Assembly (NCBI GenBank): GCA_965263375.1
Contig: OZ253669.1
Coordinates: 1,240,001 to 1,304,000 of the forward strand
Length of the DNA: 64,000 nucleotides
Direction of reading: 5' to 3'
Origin: JAJFFW01 sp965263375
Lineage (GTDB): Bacteria; Pseudomonadota; Alphaproteobacteria; Caulobacterales; Parvularculaceae
Part shown: positions 51,354-59,457 of the stretch, piece after piece
Layout: each line of letters starts with the position of its first letter
Position numbering within the stretch: the first letter of the stretch is position 1
Program-made: the position numbers and the translations under genes
The notes under the pieces: generated by a model
Databases searched by the model: none
Told to the model about the DNA's origin: nothing
The model's input: only the letters and a program-made list of their open reading frames with translations

Positions 51354-53333
51354 TTATTTTTCGTGGAAGAAATTATAGATCCGTTCGGCGAGCGCAGCTG
51401 AGACCCCGCCTACCGCTTCAAGGTCTTGTGGTTTTGCCTGGGCGATGGCTTTGGCGGAGCCGAAATGGTTGAGTAGGGCGCGCTTGCGTGCTGCGCCGAC
51501 GCCGGGAATATCATCAATCGGGTTTGCGCTAATCGCTTTTTTGCGTTTTGCCCGATGAGCCCCAATAGCAAAGCGGTGTGCTTCATCACGCAATTGCTGA
51601 AGAAAGAACAATCCTGCGTCTTGTGGCGGCAAAGTAAAGGGCTCTCGCCCCGGCATAACGACTTGCTCCCCAATAGCGCTTGCCGTGCGGTCTGGTCGCT
51701 TAGCGCCGTGATCATCTTCACGCCGACCTTTGGCGACTGCGATGATCACTGGTCCATCATTTTCTATATCAAGGCCAAGCTCATTCGCGACTTCTAAAAC
51801 GACAGAAAGCTGCCCTTTACCGCCGTCTAGGATGATAAGGTCTGGTCTCGTTGGGGCGTCATCATCATTTGCGTTCGGCGGGGTTTCGCCTTCATCAGTC
51901 TCATCTTTTATTAGGCGCGTAAGGCGGCGCGTCAGCACTTCACGCATCATGCCATAATCATCCCCTGGGGTAAGGGACTTGGTTTTGATATTAAATTTCC
52001 TGTACTGATTTTTTATAAAGCCGTCTGGTCCCGCGACAATCATAGCGCCGACGGCGTTTGACCCTTGAATGTGAGAATTGTCATAAACCTCAATTCGCGA
52101 CGGGGGTGTTTCTAGATCTAAAAGGTTCGCCAAACGTTGAAGGCTCTTTGCTTGGCTGGAACGTTCAGCTAGGCGCCGGCTAAGGGCCTCGCGGGCGTTC
52201 ATCATCGCGCTTTGGGTAAGCTCGCGTTTTTCGCCCCGCTGCGGGGTTGTGATTTCCACCTTGCGTCCTGCGCGCAAGGTGAATGCCTCAGACAGAAGGT
52301 CCGCTTGTGGCGGCGCATGGCTGGTAAAAATTAGCTTTGGCGGCTCGCGATTATCATAAAACTGAGCGATAAAGGCGTCTAAGATACTCTCTGGCGTTTC
52401 ATCTTTGTCATGGCGCGGAAAATAAGCATGATTGCCCCAATTTTGCCCAGCACGGAAGAAAAAGACCTGGATGCAAGCTTGGCCGCCTTCGCAATGGATG
52501 GCGAACACATCCGCTTCGCTGACCCCGCCGGGGTTAATGCCCTGGCTCGCCTGTACATAAGAAAGGGCGCGAATGCGATCGCGAAGCCCCGCGGCGCGCT
52601 CAAAATCAAGGGCGTTAGCGGCTTTTTCCATCTCTTCAGAAAGCGCTTTTTGTACTGAGCTTTCCTGGCCATCAAGAAAGGCTTTCGCCTCCAAGACCAA
52701 CTTTGCGTAATCGTCAGAGGAAATAAGGTCAACACAAGGCGCAGCGCAGCGTTTGATCTGATGCAAAAGGCACGGGCGGGTGCGGGCGTCATAAACACTA
52801 TCTGAACAGCTGCGCAGCAAGAATGCTTTTTGCAGTGTGTTTAGCGTGCGGTTGACAGCGCCAGCCGACGCAAAGGGGCCGTAATATTTGCCAGGGCGTT
52901 TTCGGGCGCCGCGGTGTTTTAAAATTTGCGCCGCCGCATGGTCCTCAGCAATCAGAATATGGGGAAAGGATTTGTCATCCCGTAAAATAATATTATAGCG
53001 TGGTTTTAGATGCTTGATCAGATTTGCTTCAAGCAATAATGCTTCGGTTTCCGTCGCCGTAACGACGAATTCCATCGCATGAGTTTCGCTAATCATGCGC
53101 ATAATGCGGTTGGAGTGGCCGCTAAACTTTGCATAGCTGGATACGCGGTTTTTTAAGTTTTTCGCCTTGCCGACATATAGAACCTCGCCGCCTGGGCCAA
53201 ACATGCGATAAACCCCAGGTTTGGGGGGCAAACGTTTGACATGATCAGCAATAAGCTCTGCGCCTGTTAACTGATTATCAAGGCGGTTCGGGTCCATTGA
53301 AATGGTGTCTGTTTGAGACGGATTCGACGTCAT
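51354..53333 (-). CDS. uvrC: Excinuclease ABC subunit C
   Basis: A 659-aa UvrC: N-terminal GIY-YIG nuclease (PPKPGVYRMFGPGGEVLYVG), Cys cluster region (RPCLLHQIKRCAAPCV), UVR motif (LSEEMEKAANALDFERAAGL), RNase H-like endonuclease domain (RIEVYDNSHIQGSNAVGAMI, DLIILDGGKGQL) and C-terminal tandem helix-hairpin-helix (DDIPGVGAARKRALLNHFGS). It makes both incisions in nucleotide excision repair. Standard length and all motifs present. Confidence 0.98.
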   Translation of the reverse strand: MTSNPSQTDTISMDPNRLDNQLTGAELIADHVKRLPPKPGVYRMFGPGGEVLYVGKAKNLKNRVSSYAKFSGHSNRIMRMISETHAMEFVVTATETEALLLEANLIKHLKPRYNIILRDDKSFPHILIAEDHAAAQILKHRGARKRPGKYYGPFASAGAVNRTLNTLQKAFLLRSCSDSVYDARTRPCLLHQIKRCAAPCVDLISSDDYAKLVLEAKAFLDGQESSVQKALSEEMEKAANALDFERAAGLRDRIRALSYVQASQGINPGGVSEADVFAIHCEGGQACIQVFFFRAGQNWGNHAYFPRHDKDETPESILDAFIAQFYDNREPPKLIFTSHAPPQADLLSEAFTLRAGRKVEITTPQRGEKRELTQSAMMNAREALSRRLAERSSQAKSLQRLANLLDLETPPSRIEVYDNSHIQGSNAVGAMIVAGPDGFIKNQYRKFNIKTKSLTPGDDYGMMREVLTRRLTRLIKDETDEGETPPNANDDDAPTRPDLIILDGGKGQLSVVLEVANELGLDIENDGPVIIAVAKGRREDDHGAKRPDRTASAIGEQVVMPGREPFTLPPQDAGLFFLQQLRDEAHRFAIGAHRAKRKKAISANPIDDIPGVGAARKRALLNHFGSAKAIAQAKPQDLEAVGGVSAALAERIYNFFHEK

Positions 53334-53501
53334 ATTGGCTTTAACCGCGGAGTATCCGCTGAGAGATCAACACTCAAAAAAGGCATAAGGTTATGTCTTA
53401 CCGAGCTTTGCGCCGACCGACCATACTCATGATCAAGGGCTTGCTTGCTTGTGCTTCGCAACGAGTTGGGCGCGTAACAATAACTATTAAGGGAGCGGCA
53501 A

Positions 53502-54185
53502 ATGGCGATCCCCGTTCTTGATTTAGGCGACCGTTTCTTACGTTTCACCCTATTTGCGGCCATTTTAGCCGCTGGAGTATTGCTTGCACAATATTCCGTG
53601 CGTGATTTCGCCAAAGCCCGCGCAAGCGTTTTATGGCCGTCGGTGGAAGGGGTTGTCTTAAAGCAAAATCGTTGGGGCGTCACATATGCCTATTCCTGGA
53701 GCGGGCGTACGCGTCAATCGCATAAAGAACGCTTTTTGACCGGCTTTTCGCTTGGTGAATATTTTAAAAAGCCTTCCAGCGATGCGAACCGGTTCGTGAA
53801 AGTTTATGTCTCGCCGACAAACCCCAATGAAGCGGTTCTCCATCGGGGTGGTGGGCGTGTTATGTTTGTGCTTGTTACATTGTTTGGGGCTGGGCTTGCT
53901 TTTATTGGCGGCGGCGGCGTTGCCCAGTGTCTAGCGTCAACCCAAATGCGCCCCTATCAACCTTTAGACAAAGAAGCCGCGCGTCGCAGGAAAGACTCTT
54001 CTCGGTCAGATCGCCAGTCGACACAGCCATTACGCTTTGGTGCTGAGCAAGCGGAAACGTCAACGCTAATAGAAGATGAAGCGGCTCAAGACGAAAAAGC
54101 CGGCGAGGCGCTAAGTTTCACTGATTTTGCTGAAGAACATCGCCGCCATTCTGACAATGATGCTGTGTTAAAAGAGTCGTCGTAA
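53502..54185 (+). CDS. DUF3592-like membrane protein
   Basis: A 227-aa protein with two membrane helices (FTLFAAILAAGVLLAQY near residue 15; VMFVLVTLFGAGLAFIGGGG near 125) flanking a beta-rich external domain with ASVLWPSVEGVVLKQ, VTYAYSWSGRT and VKVYVSPTNPNEAVLHRGG, the DUF3592 pattern. The C-terminal part is charged and probably cytosolic. GGGAG precedes the start. Function unknown. Confidence 0.8.
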   Translation: MAIPVLDLGDRFLRFTLFAAILAAGVLLAQYSVRDFAKARASVLWPSVEGVVLKQNRWGVTYAYSWSGRTRQSHKERFLTGFSLGEYFKKPSSDANRFVKVYVSPTNPNEAVLHRGGGRVMFVLVTLFGAGLAFIGGGGVAQCLASTQMRPYQPLDKEAARRRKDSSRSDRQSTQPLRFGAEQAETSTLIEDEAAQDEKAGEALSFTDFAEEHRRHSDNDAVLKESS

Positions 54186-54198
54186 GGCCATGGAACGT

Positions 54199-54621
54199 TT
54201 AAGCGGTCACTGCTTTAATGCGTTTAACCTCGACGCCGGTCGTGATCGCTTCTTCGATTGCGTTGGGTTTTGACACGCGGACTGTAACCGTGATGGCAAG
54301 CGGGTGACTAATCGCAAGGTCCGCGATGCGTTCGGCTAAGGTTTCCACTAGCTTAATATGGCCCTCATCGATAATGCGCTTAATTCCTTGAATAAGGCGG
54401 TCATAACACATCACGTCTTCAAGCTGATCAGCCTGAGGGGCGGCCGGCGGCGTTACTTCAACCTCAAAATCAATAATCACAGGCTGACAGACGCCTTGCT
54501 CATGGTCATAGCAACCAATATAGGCGTCAAGCCTAAGGCCGGTGGCAAAGATTTTACGCGTGGTTAAGCCGCCGTCCTGCATCGTTTTTATTTCTTTTTT
54601 GCTGATGGTTATTTTATTCAC
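54199..54621 (-). CDS. folB: Dihydroneopterin aldolase
   Basis: A 140-aa FolB-fold enzyme with KIFATGLRLDAYIGCYDHEQ (Y-I-G-x-x-x-x-E motif), VCYDRLIQGIKRII-type helix, IKLVETLAERIADLAI (catalytic-pocket Glu) and VTVRVSKPNAI. It cleaves dihydroneopterin in folate synthesis. Its start overlaps the end of the upstream SDR gene by eight bases. Confidence 0.9.
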   Translation of the reverse strand: MNKITISKKEIKTMQDGGLTTRKIFATGLRLDAYIGCYDHEQGVCQPVIIDFEVEVTPPAAPQADQLEDVMCYDRLIQGIKRIIDEGHIKLVETLAERIADLAISHPLAITVTVRVSKPNAIEEAITTGVEVKRIKAVTA

Positions 54622-55390
54622 TGATCATCACATCCGCTGTTTGCCATATTAAATGTTGGCCGCCGTCTACAGCCAACATTTGCCCTGTTACTTCGCGCGC
54701 TTCTAGCAAGTAGAACATCGCACTGACTATCCCTTGTGGGGAAGAGCCATATCCTAGGACCGTTGAGCTGGTTTGGGTGCGGAAATCTTCTTCGCTTTGT
54801 CTGGGGTTGCGCAAGGTAGGGCCGGGGCCGATGCCGTTTACGCGAATGCCGTTAGGGCCAAGAGCCTGAGCGAGGGTTTTCGTCAGCGTTAAAAGCGCCG
54901 CTTTTGAAAGGGTGTAGCTCATAAATTGCGGCGTTAGTTTTAAGACCCGTTGATCAATCAAGTTTATAATCAGATTGTCGCCGCCTTTTGGCGCTTGCGC
55001 TGCAAAGTCTTGTGAAAGTTTAAAGGGCGCGCGTAGGTTCGTTTCCATGTGCGCGTCCCAACTGGCGCGTGTGGCATTCATCGCCTCATCGGGTGTGAAA
55101 CGCGACGCGGAATTTACCAGTAAATTGATAGGGCCAAGGACTTGGGCGGCTTTTGTGATCAATCCGCTCGTCTGCGCTTCATTGCTAAGGTCGGCTTGAA
55201 AAGTCTGCGCCTTGACGCCTTTTTGGGTAAGCTCTTGGGCGACCGCATCCGCTTTTTGTGCGGAACTATTGTAGTGGACAGCAACCGACCAGCCTTTGTC
55301 TCCTAACGCCAGCGCCATCGCTTTGCCTAAGCGATCCCCGGCGCCTGTAACGAGCGCGACTTGTGTTTCAGGGGGATGGGCTTGGGTCAC
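54614..55390 (-). CDS. SDR-family oxidoreductase, pteridine-reductase-like
   Basis: A 258-aa short-chain dehydrogenase: cofactor motif VTGAGDRLGKAMALAL (TGxxxxLG, arginine after D suits NADPH), NSAS (LVNSASRF), active-site YTLSKAAL (Y-x-x-x-K) and GIGPG. The TGAGDRLGKA start and overlap with folB suggest a FolM-like dihydromonapterin/pteridine reductase role in pterin metabolism. Confidence 0.88.
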   Translation of the reverse strand: MTQAHPPETQVALVTGAGDRLGKAMALALGDKGWSVAVHYNSSAQKADAVAQELTQKGVKAQTFQADLSNEAQTSGLITKAAQVLGPINLLVNSASRFTPDEAMNATRASWDAHMETNLRAPFKLSQDFAAQAPKGGDNLIINLIDQRVLKLTPQFMSYTLSKAALLTLTKTLAQALGPNGIRVNGIGPGPTLRNPRQSEEDFRTQTSSTVLGYGSSPQGIVSAMFYLLEAREVTGQMLAVDGGQHLIWQTADVMISE

Positions 55391-55416
55391 AACTAGCGTA
55401 TTTTCTTATAGGAGCC

Positions 55417-56379
55417 TTATGCGCTCGTTTGGGTCGATACGGCGAAGATAAAAAAGATATAGGTTAAGAAGAAGACAATACCGGCTGGTCGGCCAATGTC
55501 TCTCTTTAAAAAGACGTAGAAAGACAAGATCCCTGTCACCGCTAACATGGCGGGCAGATCGAGGCTAAGGGCTTTTGCATCAAAGGCCGCTCCGCCAGCA
55601 AGGCCCGCCGCGCCGCCAACCGCTAGCAGATTGAAGATATTCGATCCAATAACATTGCCAATCGCGACATCGGACTTCTTTCGGAATGCGGCGACAGCAA
55701 CCGTTGCTAGCTCAGGTAACGATGTGCCAAAGGCAACGATCGTTAGGCCGATCAGTGTGTCGCGAACGCCAAGTTCTGCTGCGAGGGTTGAACCATTCGT
55801 AACCAAAAGGTGGGCGCCAAGAGGCAAGCCAATAAGGCCCGCGGCGAGATAAACCAGCATGGTGAGGGAAATGCCATTTCCTTCCGCATAGTCCTCAACT
55901 TCATCAAGGACCGGGTCGGAACTGGCGCCGCTTAAGGCCCTGACCATCATATAAGTAATGTAGCAAACAATTCCGGTGAACAAGATTGCGCCAGCCTGGA
56001 AATCGAGCATACCGCGCGTATAAGCAAAAGCGGCGAAAATCGCACTGCCAGCCAGCATAACAACACCATGGCGGCGCAGACCGGGGATATGCGTGCTCAT
56101 CGGATAGATAATCGCTGGCAGGCCTAAGACGAGTAAAACATTGGCAATGTTTGAGCCGATAATGTTGCCAATGGCGATGCCAGAAGCGTCATTTAAAATC
56201 GCTTGAATTGTCACCACCAATTCGGGGGCGGATGTGCCGAAAGCGACAATCGTTAGGCTGACGATTAAAGCGGGGACTTTCAAAGCGGCGGCCAGAGACA
56301 CTGCGCCGCGTACAAGTAGATCGCCAGCGATCAACAATATGGAGAGACCAAGGATAATCAGCGCGATCTCAATAACCAT
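55417..56379 (-). CDS. CaCA-family Na+/Ca2+ exchanger (YrbG-like)
   Basis: A 320-aa protein with about ten membrane helices and the two alpha repeats of the CaCA superfamily: IVAFGTSAPELVVTIQA with GNIIGSNIANV, and IVAFGTSLPELATVAVA with GNVIGSNIFNL. It exchanges Na+ or K+ for Ca2+. Length and both repeats are standard. Confidence 0.95.
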   Translation of the reverse strand: MVIEIALIILGLSILLIAGDLLVRGAVSLAAALKVPALIVSLTIVAFGTSAPELVVTIQAILNDASGIAIGNIIGSNIANVLLVLGLPAIIYPMSTHIPGLRRHGVVMLAGSAIFAAFAYTRGMLDFQAGAILFTGIVCYITYMMVRALSGASSDPVLDEVEDYAEGNGISLTMLVYLAAGLIGLPLGAHLLVTNGSTLAAELGVRDTLIGLTIVAFGTSLPELATVAVAAFRKKSDVAIGNVIGSNIFNLLAVGGAAGLAGGAAFDAKALSLDLPAMLAVTGILSFYVFLKRDIGRPAGIVFFLTYIFFIFAVSTQTSA

Positions 56380-56627
56380 AATAAACCTGTCAAAATAATG
56401 ATAGCAGTCGTGAATAGGGCTCGCTTAGATTTCGTCGTCCCCAGTAAATATAGACAAGCGGCAAAAGCGCGAACAAATCCTGCCAATCGGCGCTAAAATC
56501 GCTAGGCTTTTAACCATTGGCGCGCATTGCGCGAAAATGCAAGCTGAGCGCTCCTCAAATACAATACTTGCCAGTTTCGAGATGCGTTTAGGAGGAGCGA
56601 CGCGTATTGTTTGCGTTCCGCTTTTGT

Positions 56628-56708
56628 TTAGTCGATGCGGCCTTTTTCCAGCAGGTTGAGGGCGGCGAAGATAAGGATGAAGACCAAGATTGTGTAAACT
56701 GCAGTCAT
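56628..56708 (-). CDS. Small membrane protein (26 aa)
   Basis: An ATG at 56708 preceded by AAGGGG opens 26 codons: MTAVYTILVFILIFAALN then a short polar end EKGRID. One membrane helix with a charged tail, as in short alphaproteobacterial membrane peptides and KdpF-like subunits. It stands alone. Confidence 0.55.
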   Translation of the reverse strand: MTAVYTILVFILIFAALNLLEKGRID

Positions 56709-56934
56709 TACGACAGCCCCTTTTGTTGCGTACGTTCCTTGTCGGCGAATCTTAAAGCCGAATAGATTTAGAGGCGGTATTTACGCGTCCCGAGCGTTAA
56801 TGCAAGAGGCTTAGAGACAACTATACACGCGTGCCTAGAAAATTCCGCAAAAGGGTCTTGTATCGCCAATTTTTGGCGCGCGGCGCGCCATACTCCAGGT
56901 CTACCCCGACTAAGGGGCGAGGATGGAGTGAACT

Positions 56935-57054
56935 ATGTATACACGGCTTTCGCCGCGATCGTATCGGCGGCGTGTTATGACACTGGCGGGTCAGTATATT
57001 GCCGCGGCGGCGTTTTTGACATTATTTGCCGCCGTTTCTTCGTTTTCCGCTTAA
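56935..57054 (+). CDS. Possible small membrane protein (39 aa)
   Basis: An ATG at 56935 with GGAG upstream opens 39 codons: an Arg-rich start (TRLSPRSYRRRVM) and one hydrophobic helix (GQYIAAAAFLTLFAAVSS). It may be a small inner-membrane peptide. No family; conservation would decide. Confidence 0.4.
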   Translation: MYTRLSPRSYRRRVMTLAGQYIAAAAFLTLFAAVSSFSA

Positions 57055-57135
57055 AGTTATTAAAATTTTTCCTACCCTAGAAACCTTGAGAATACCTTCT
57101 TCACTTAAGTTACGGCGTAAATTAAAGGCCGAAAG

Positions 57136-57603
57136 ATGTTGAGTGAATTAGGGACGCTTTTTAACGAACCAATGGTGGCGCCGCCGAGCGATCGCCGTTT
57201 TACGACCCGTGTGTTAAATGCCTGGGCGCGCGCTGCGCGCGGGCGTTTTCCGACATGGGCGGAAATGCAGCGGGTTGAGCTTGGTGAAGATTGGCGCTGG
57301 GTTTTTGTGGTTGATTTGAAAAAGAGTGTGGGCTTTCCCTTTTTCATCTATATTGGTGATCACTTGTCGAAACTCTCAGATGTGTATCTGGCGGATGCAA
57401 GTGATTGGACGCTTTCATTGTTAGATGTAGCGACCGGTGAAATTGAAGCAGCAGCTGAGGCGCAAGGGCCGCATTTGCGCGACGATGAGCTAATGTTGTG
57501 CGACGGTCGCAATATCTTGTTCCGCTCTATCTTGGCGCCATTGGCGGATGACGGAGAGAACATTACCCATATATTGGGCGCCGCGACCGGTCGTTTTGCC
57601 TGA
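57136..57603 (+). CDS. PAS-domain-like protein
   Basis: A 155-aa single-domain protein with LNAWARAARGRFPTWAEMQR, WRWVFVVDLKKSVGFPFFIY, then FRSILAPLADDGENITHILG and AATGR, the layout of short alphaproteobacterial PAS proteins. The last part (I-L-A-P-L-x-D-D-G) is typical. Likely a sensory or adaptor protein; ligand unknown. Confidence 0.72.
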   Translation: MLSELGTLFNEPMVAPPSDRRFTTRVLNAWARAARGRFPTWAEMQRVELGEDWRWVFVVDLKKSVGFPFFIYIGDHLSKLSDVYLADASDWTLSLLDVATGEIEAAAEAQGPHLRDDELMLCDGRNILFRSILAPLADDGENITHILGAATGRFA

Positions 57604-57984
57604 CCTCCTTATTTTAAGCAAAATATCGCTATTTAGGGGTGACAAATGCTGATTTGTCCGCCATAAGCGCGTCTTCGATTGTCCAGTTTGGATGATCACC
57701 TGTCCGAAATGTCCGGCGCCTGCCTTACAAGGTTGGCTTAAAATTCGCCAGGCTAGACAGAATTGGAACAGCGCTCCTCTTGAAAGGTGACGCGCTTCCC
57801 ATGCAATCGCTTGAAAGAGCGGCATGTTATTCTGTTTTTTTGGGCAGGCTCCAGTCGTGAAGACGCTGGGGCCTTTTGGTTTTCAAAGGGCCTATCCGGT
57901 ACGACGCGGCGATAGGATTTTTGTCCCTTATGGGGCTTTGGAATTTAGTGGCCGTGTTTGGCCCGGGCGTGAGGATAACGCGAT
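57604..57984 (+). promoter_or_regulatory. rplJ leader region
   Basis: This 381-base gene-free region leads into rplJ. In most bacteria the transcript here folds into the L10(L12)4-binding leader that represses rplJL translation; I cannot confirm that structure by eye. rplK and rplA are not immediately upstream, so rplJL-rpoBC probably has its own promoter here. Confidence 0.4.
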
Positions 57985-58497
57985 ATGGATAGGGCTCAAA
58001 AAGCCGAAATGGTCGACTGGATCGGCGATGTCTTCGACAAAAATTCAGTTGTCGTTGTGCAAAATGGCGGTCTTTCAGTTGCTGAGATGACTGAATTACG
58101 CGGTGAATTGCGTGAGGCGGGGGCGACGATGAAAATCGTTAAGAACCGTCTGGCGAAAATCGCCATTTCTGGCAAGTCGGCGGAAAAGATTTCTGATCTC
58201 TTCTCAGGACCTACCGCGATCGCTTTTTCTGAGGACCCTGTCGCTGCGGCGAAGGCGGTTAACTCATACGCTAAGAAGAATGAGAAACTCGTCATTCTTG
58301 GCGGCGCGATGGGTGAGGAGACGATGGACCCGGCCGGTGTGAAGGCTCTGGCCGCTATGCCGTCTCGCGAAGAGGTTATTGCCTCTATCGTTCAAGCAAT
58401 TAGCTCGCCAGCAGCGGAAATCGCCGGCGCAATTGGCGCGCCAGCCTCCAATATCGCGAGCATTTTGAAGACTTTGGAGGAGCGGGACGCGGCGTAA
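57985..58497 (+). CDS. rplJ: 50S ribosomal protein L10
   Basis: A 170-aa L10 with MDRAQKAEMVDWIGDVF, MKIVKNRLAKIAISG, DLFSGPTAIAFSEDP and a C-terminal helix (IASILKTLEERDAA) that carries the L12 dimers. Located directly before rplL, rpoB and rpoC as in nearly all bacteria. Confidence 0.97.
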   Translation: MDRAQKAEMVDWIGDVFDKNSVVVVQNGGLSVAEMTELRGELREAGATMKIVKNRLAKIAISGKSAEKISDLFSGPTAIAFSEDPVAAAKAVNSYAKKNEKLVILGGAMGEETMDPAGVKALAAMPSREEVIASIVQAISSPAAEIAGAIGAPASNIASILKTLEERDAA

Positions 58498-58578
58498 CCT
58501 GCTTCCTTGAATTAATTGTATCAGCCGTTTGATCGGCATTTTTGTATTAACCTGATTATAACTTAAGGACTAAAACCC

Positions 58579-58959
58579 ATGGCGGATATCAAAAAACTTG
58601 CAGAAGAACTTGTCGGCCTTACGCTTTTAGAAGCGGCTGAATTGAAAAACCTCTTAAAAGATGAGTATGGCATTGAGCCAGCAGCTGGCGCAGTTGCTGT
58701 TGCGGCGGCCCCTGGCGCAGGCGGCGGCGGTGAAGCGGCTGAAGAAAAAGACGAATTCGACGTTATCTTGGTTGCTGCAGGCGACAAGAAAATCAACGTT
58801 ATTAAAGAGGTTCGCGCGATTACAGGTCTTGGCCTTAAAGAGGCGAAAGAGCTTGTTGAAGCTGGCGGCAAAGCCGTTAAAGAAGGCGCTGCTAAAGCTG
58901 AAGCTGAAGAAATCAAGAAAAAGCTGGAAGACGCAGGCGCGAAAGTCGAGCTCAAGTAG
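58579..58959 (+). CDS. rplL: 50S ribosomal protein L7/L12
   Basis: A 126-aa L7/L12: N-terminal dimerisation domain (LAEELVGLTLLEAAELKNLL), Ala/Gly hinge (AAAPGAGGGGEAAEEK) and C-terminal factor-binding domain (KINVIKEVRAITGLGLKEAK, ending GAKVELK). Part of the L10-L12 stalk. Confidence 0.98.
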   Translation: MADIKKLAEELVGLTLLEAAELKNLLKDEYGIEPAAGAVAVAAAPGAGGGGEAAEEKDEFDVILVAAGDKKINVIKEVRAITGLGLKEAKELVEAGGKAVKEGAAKAEAEEIKKKLEDAGAKVELK

Positions 58960-59457
58960 GTTTGTATTTTCTTGCGCGCACTCGTTTTGGATGCGCGATC
59001 CAGAGTTTATGGGCGCTGCTTCGTTTTGTGGAGCTGCGTCCATTGCGTTATAGGCGGGTCCCGATTTGTGGGGCTCGATTTTTGAGGGCGATGTTTCGTC
59101 CGCTGCAGTTGGTTTCCTTGTTTTGGATCTCTTGTGCGCCGCCCAGTTAAGGCTGGGGGATAATTTTTCGGCGAATAGGGGATTTTTTTTGTTGACAGGG
59201 GTTGCGGCGGGCGTCGGCCAATATTATTAACGACCCCTCGTTGTCGGCGAAGGCCCCGTCGGTGACGCTAGGCTTGCGGCGAGCATATTCATTGAAACTT
59301 GGTCAATCGAGACCCGAAATCTAAAAATCCGTTCTTCTGGTTGTTGTAGCAATCGGGACCGGTATTTTTGTGTTTTGTGGGTGCGATGCCAATCGCGCAG
59401 ATGATGTTGCAAAGATTAGCCGTGTTAAGTGCCGATTGATTTTGTGAGGACACCAGA
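58960..59457 (+). promoter_or_regulatory. rplL-rpoB intergenic region
   Basis: No gene in about 500 bases. A ttgaca at 59192-59197 with AT-rich sequence (caatattatt) about 21 bases downstream may be a promoter, but the spacing is longer than usual. The region probably also holds the attenuator that uncouples rplL from rpoB expression. Confidence 0.35.

Noticed and set aside
59192..59225. Confident sigma-70 promoter for rpoB
   Set aside because: The ttgaca is perfect, but the nearest -10-like sequence is 21 or more bases away, too far for a firm call.
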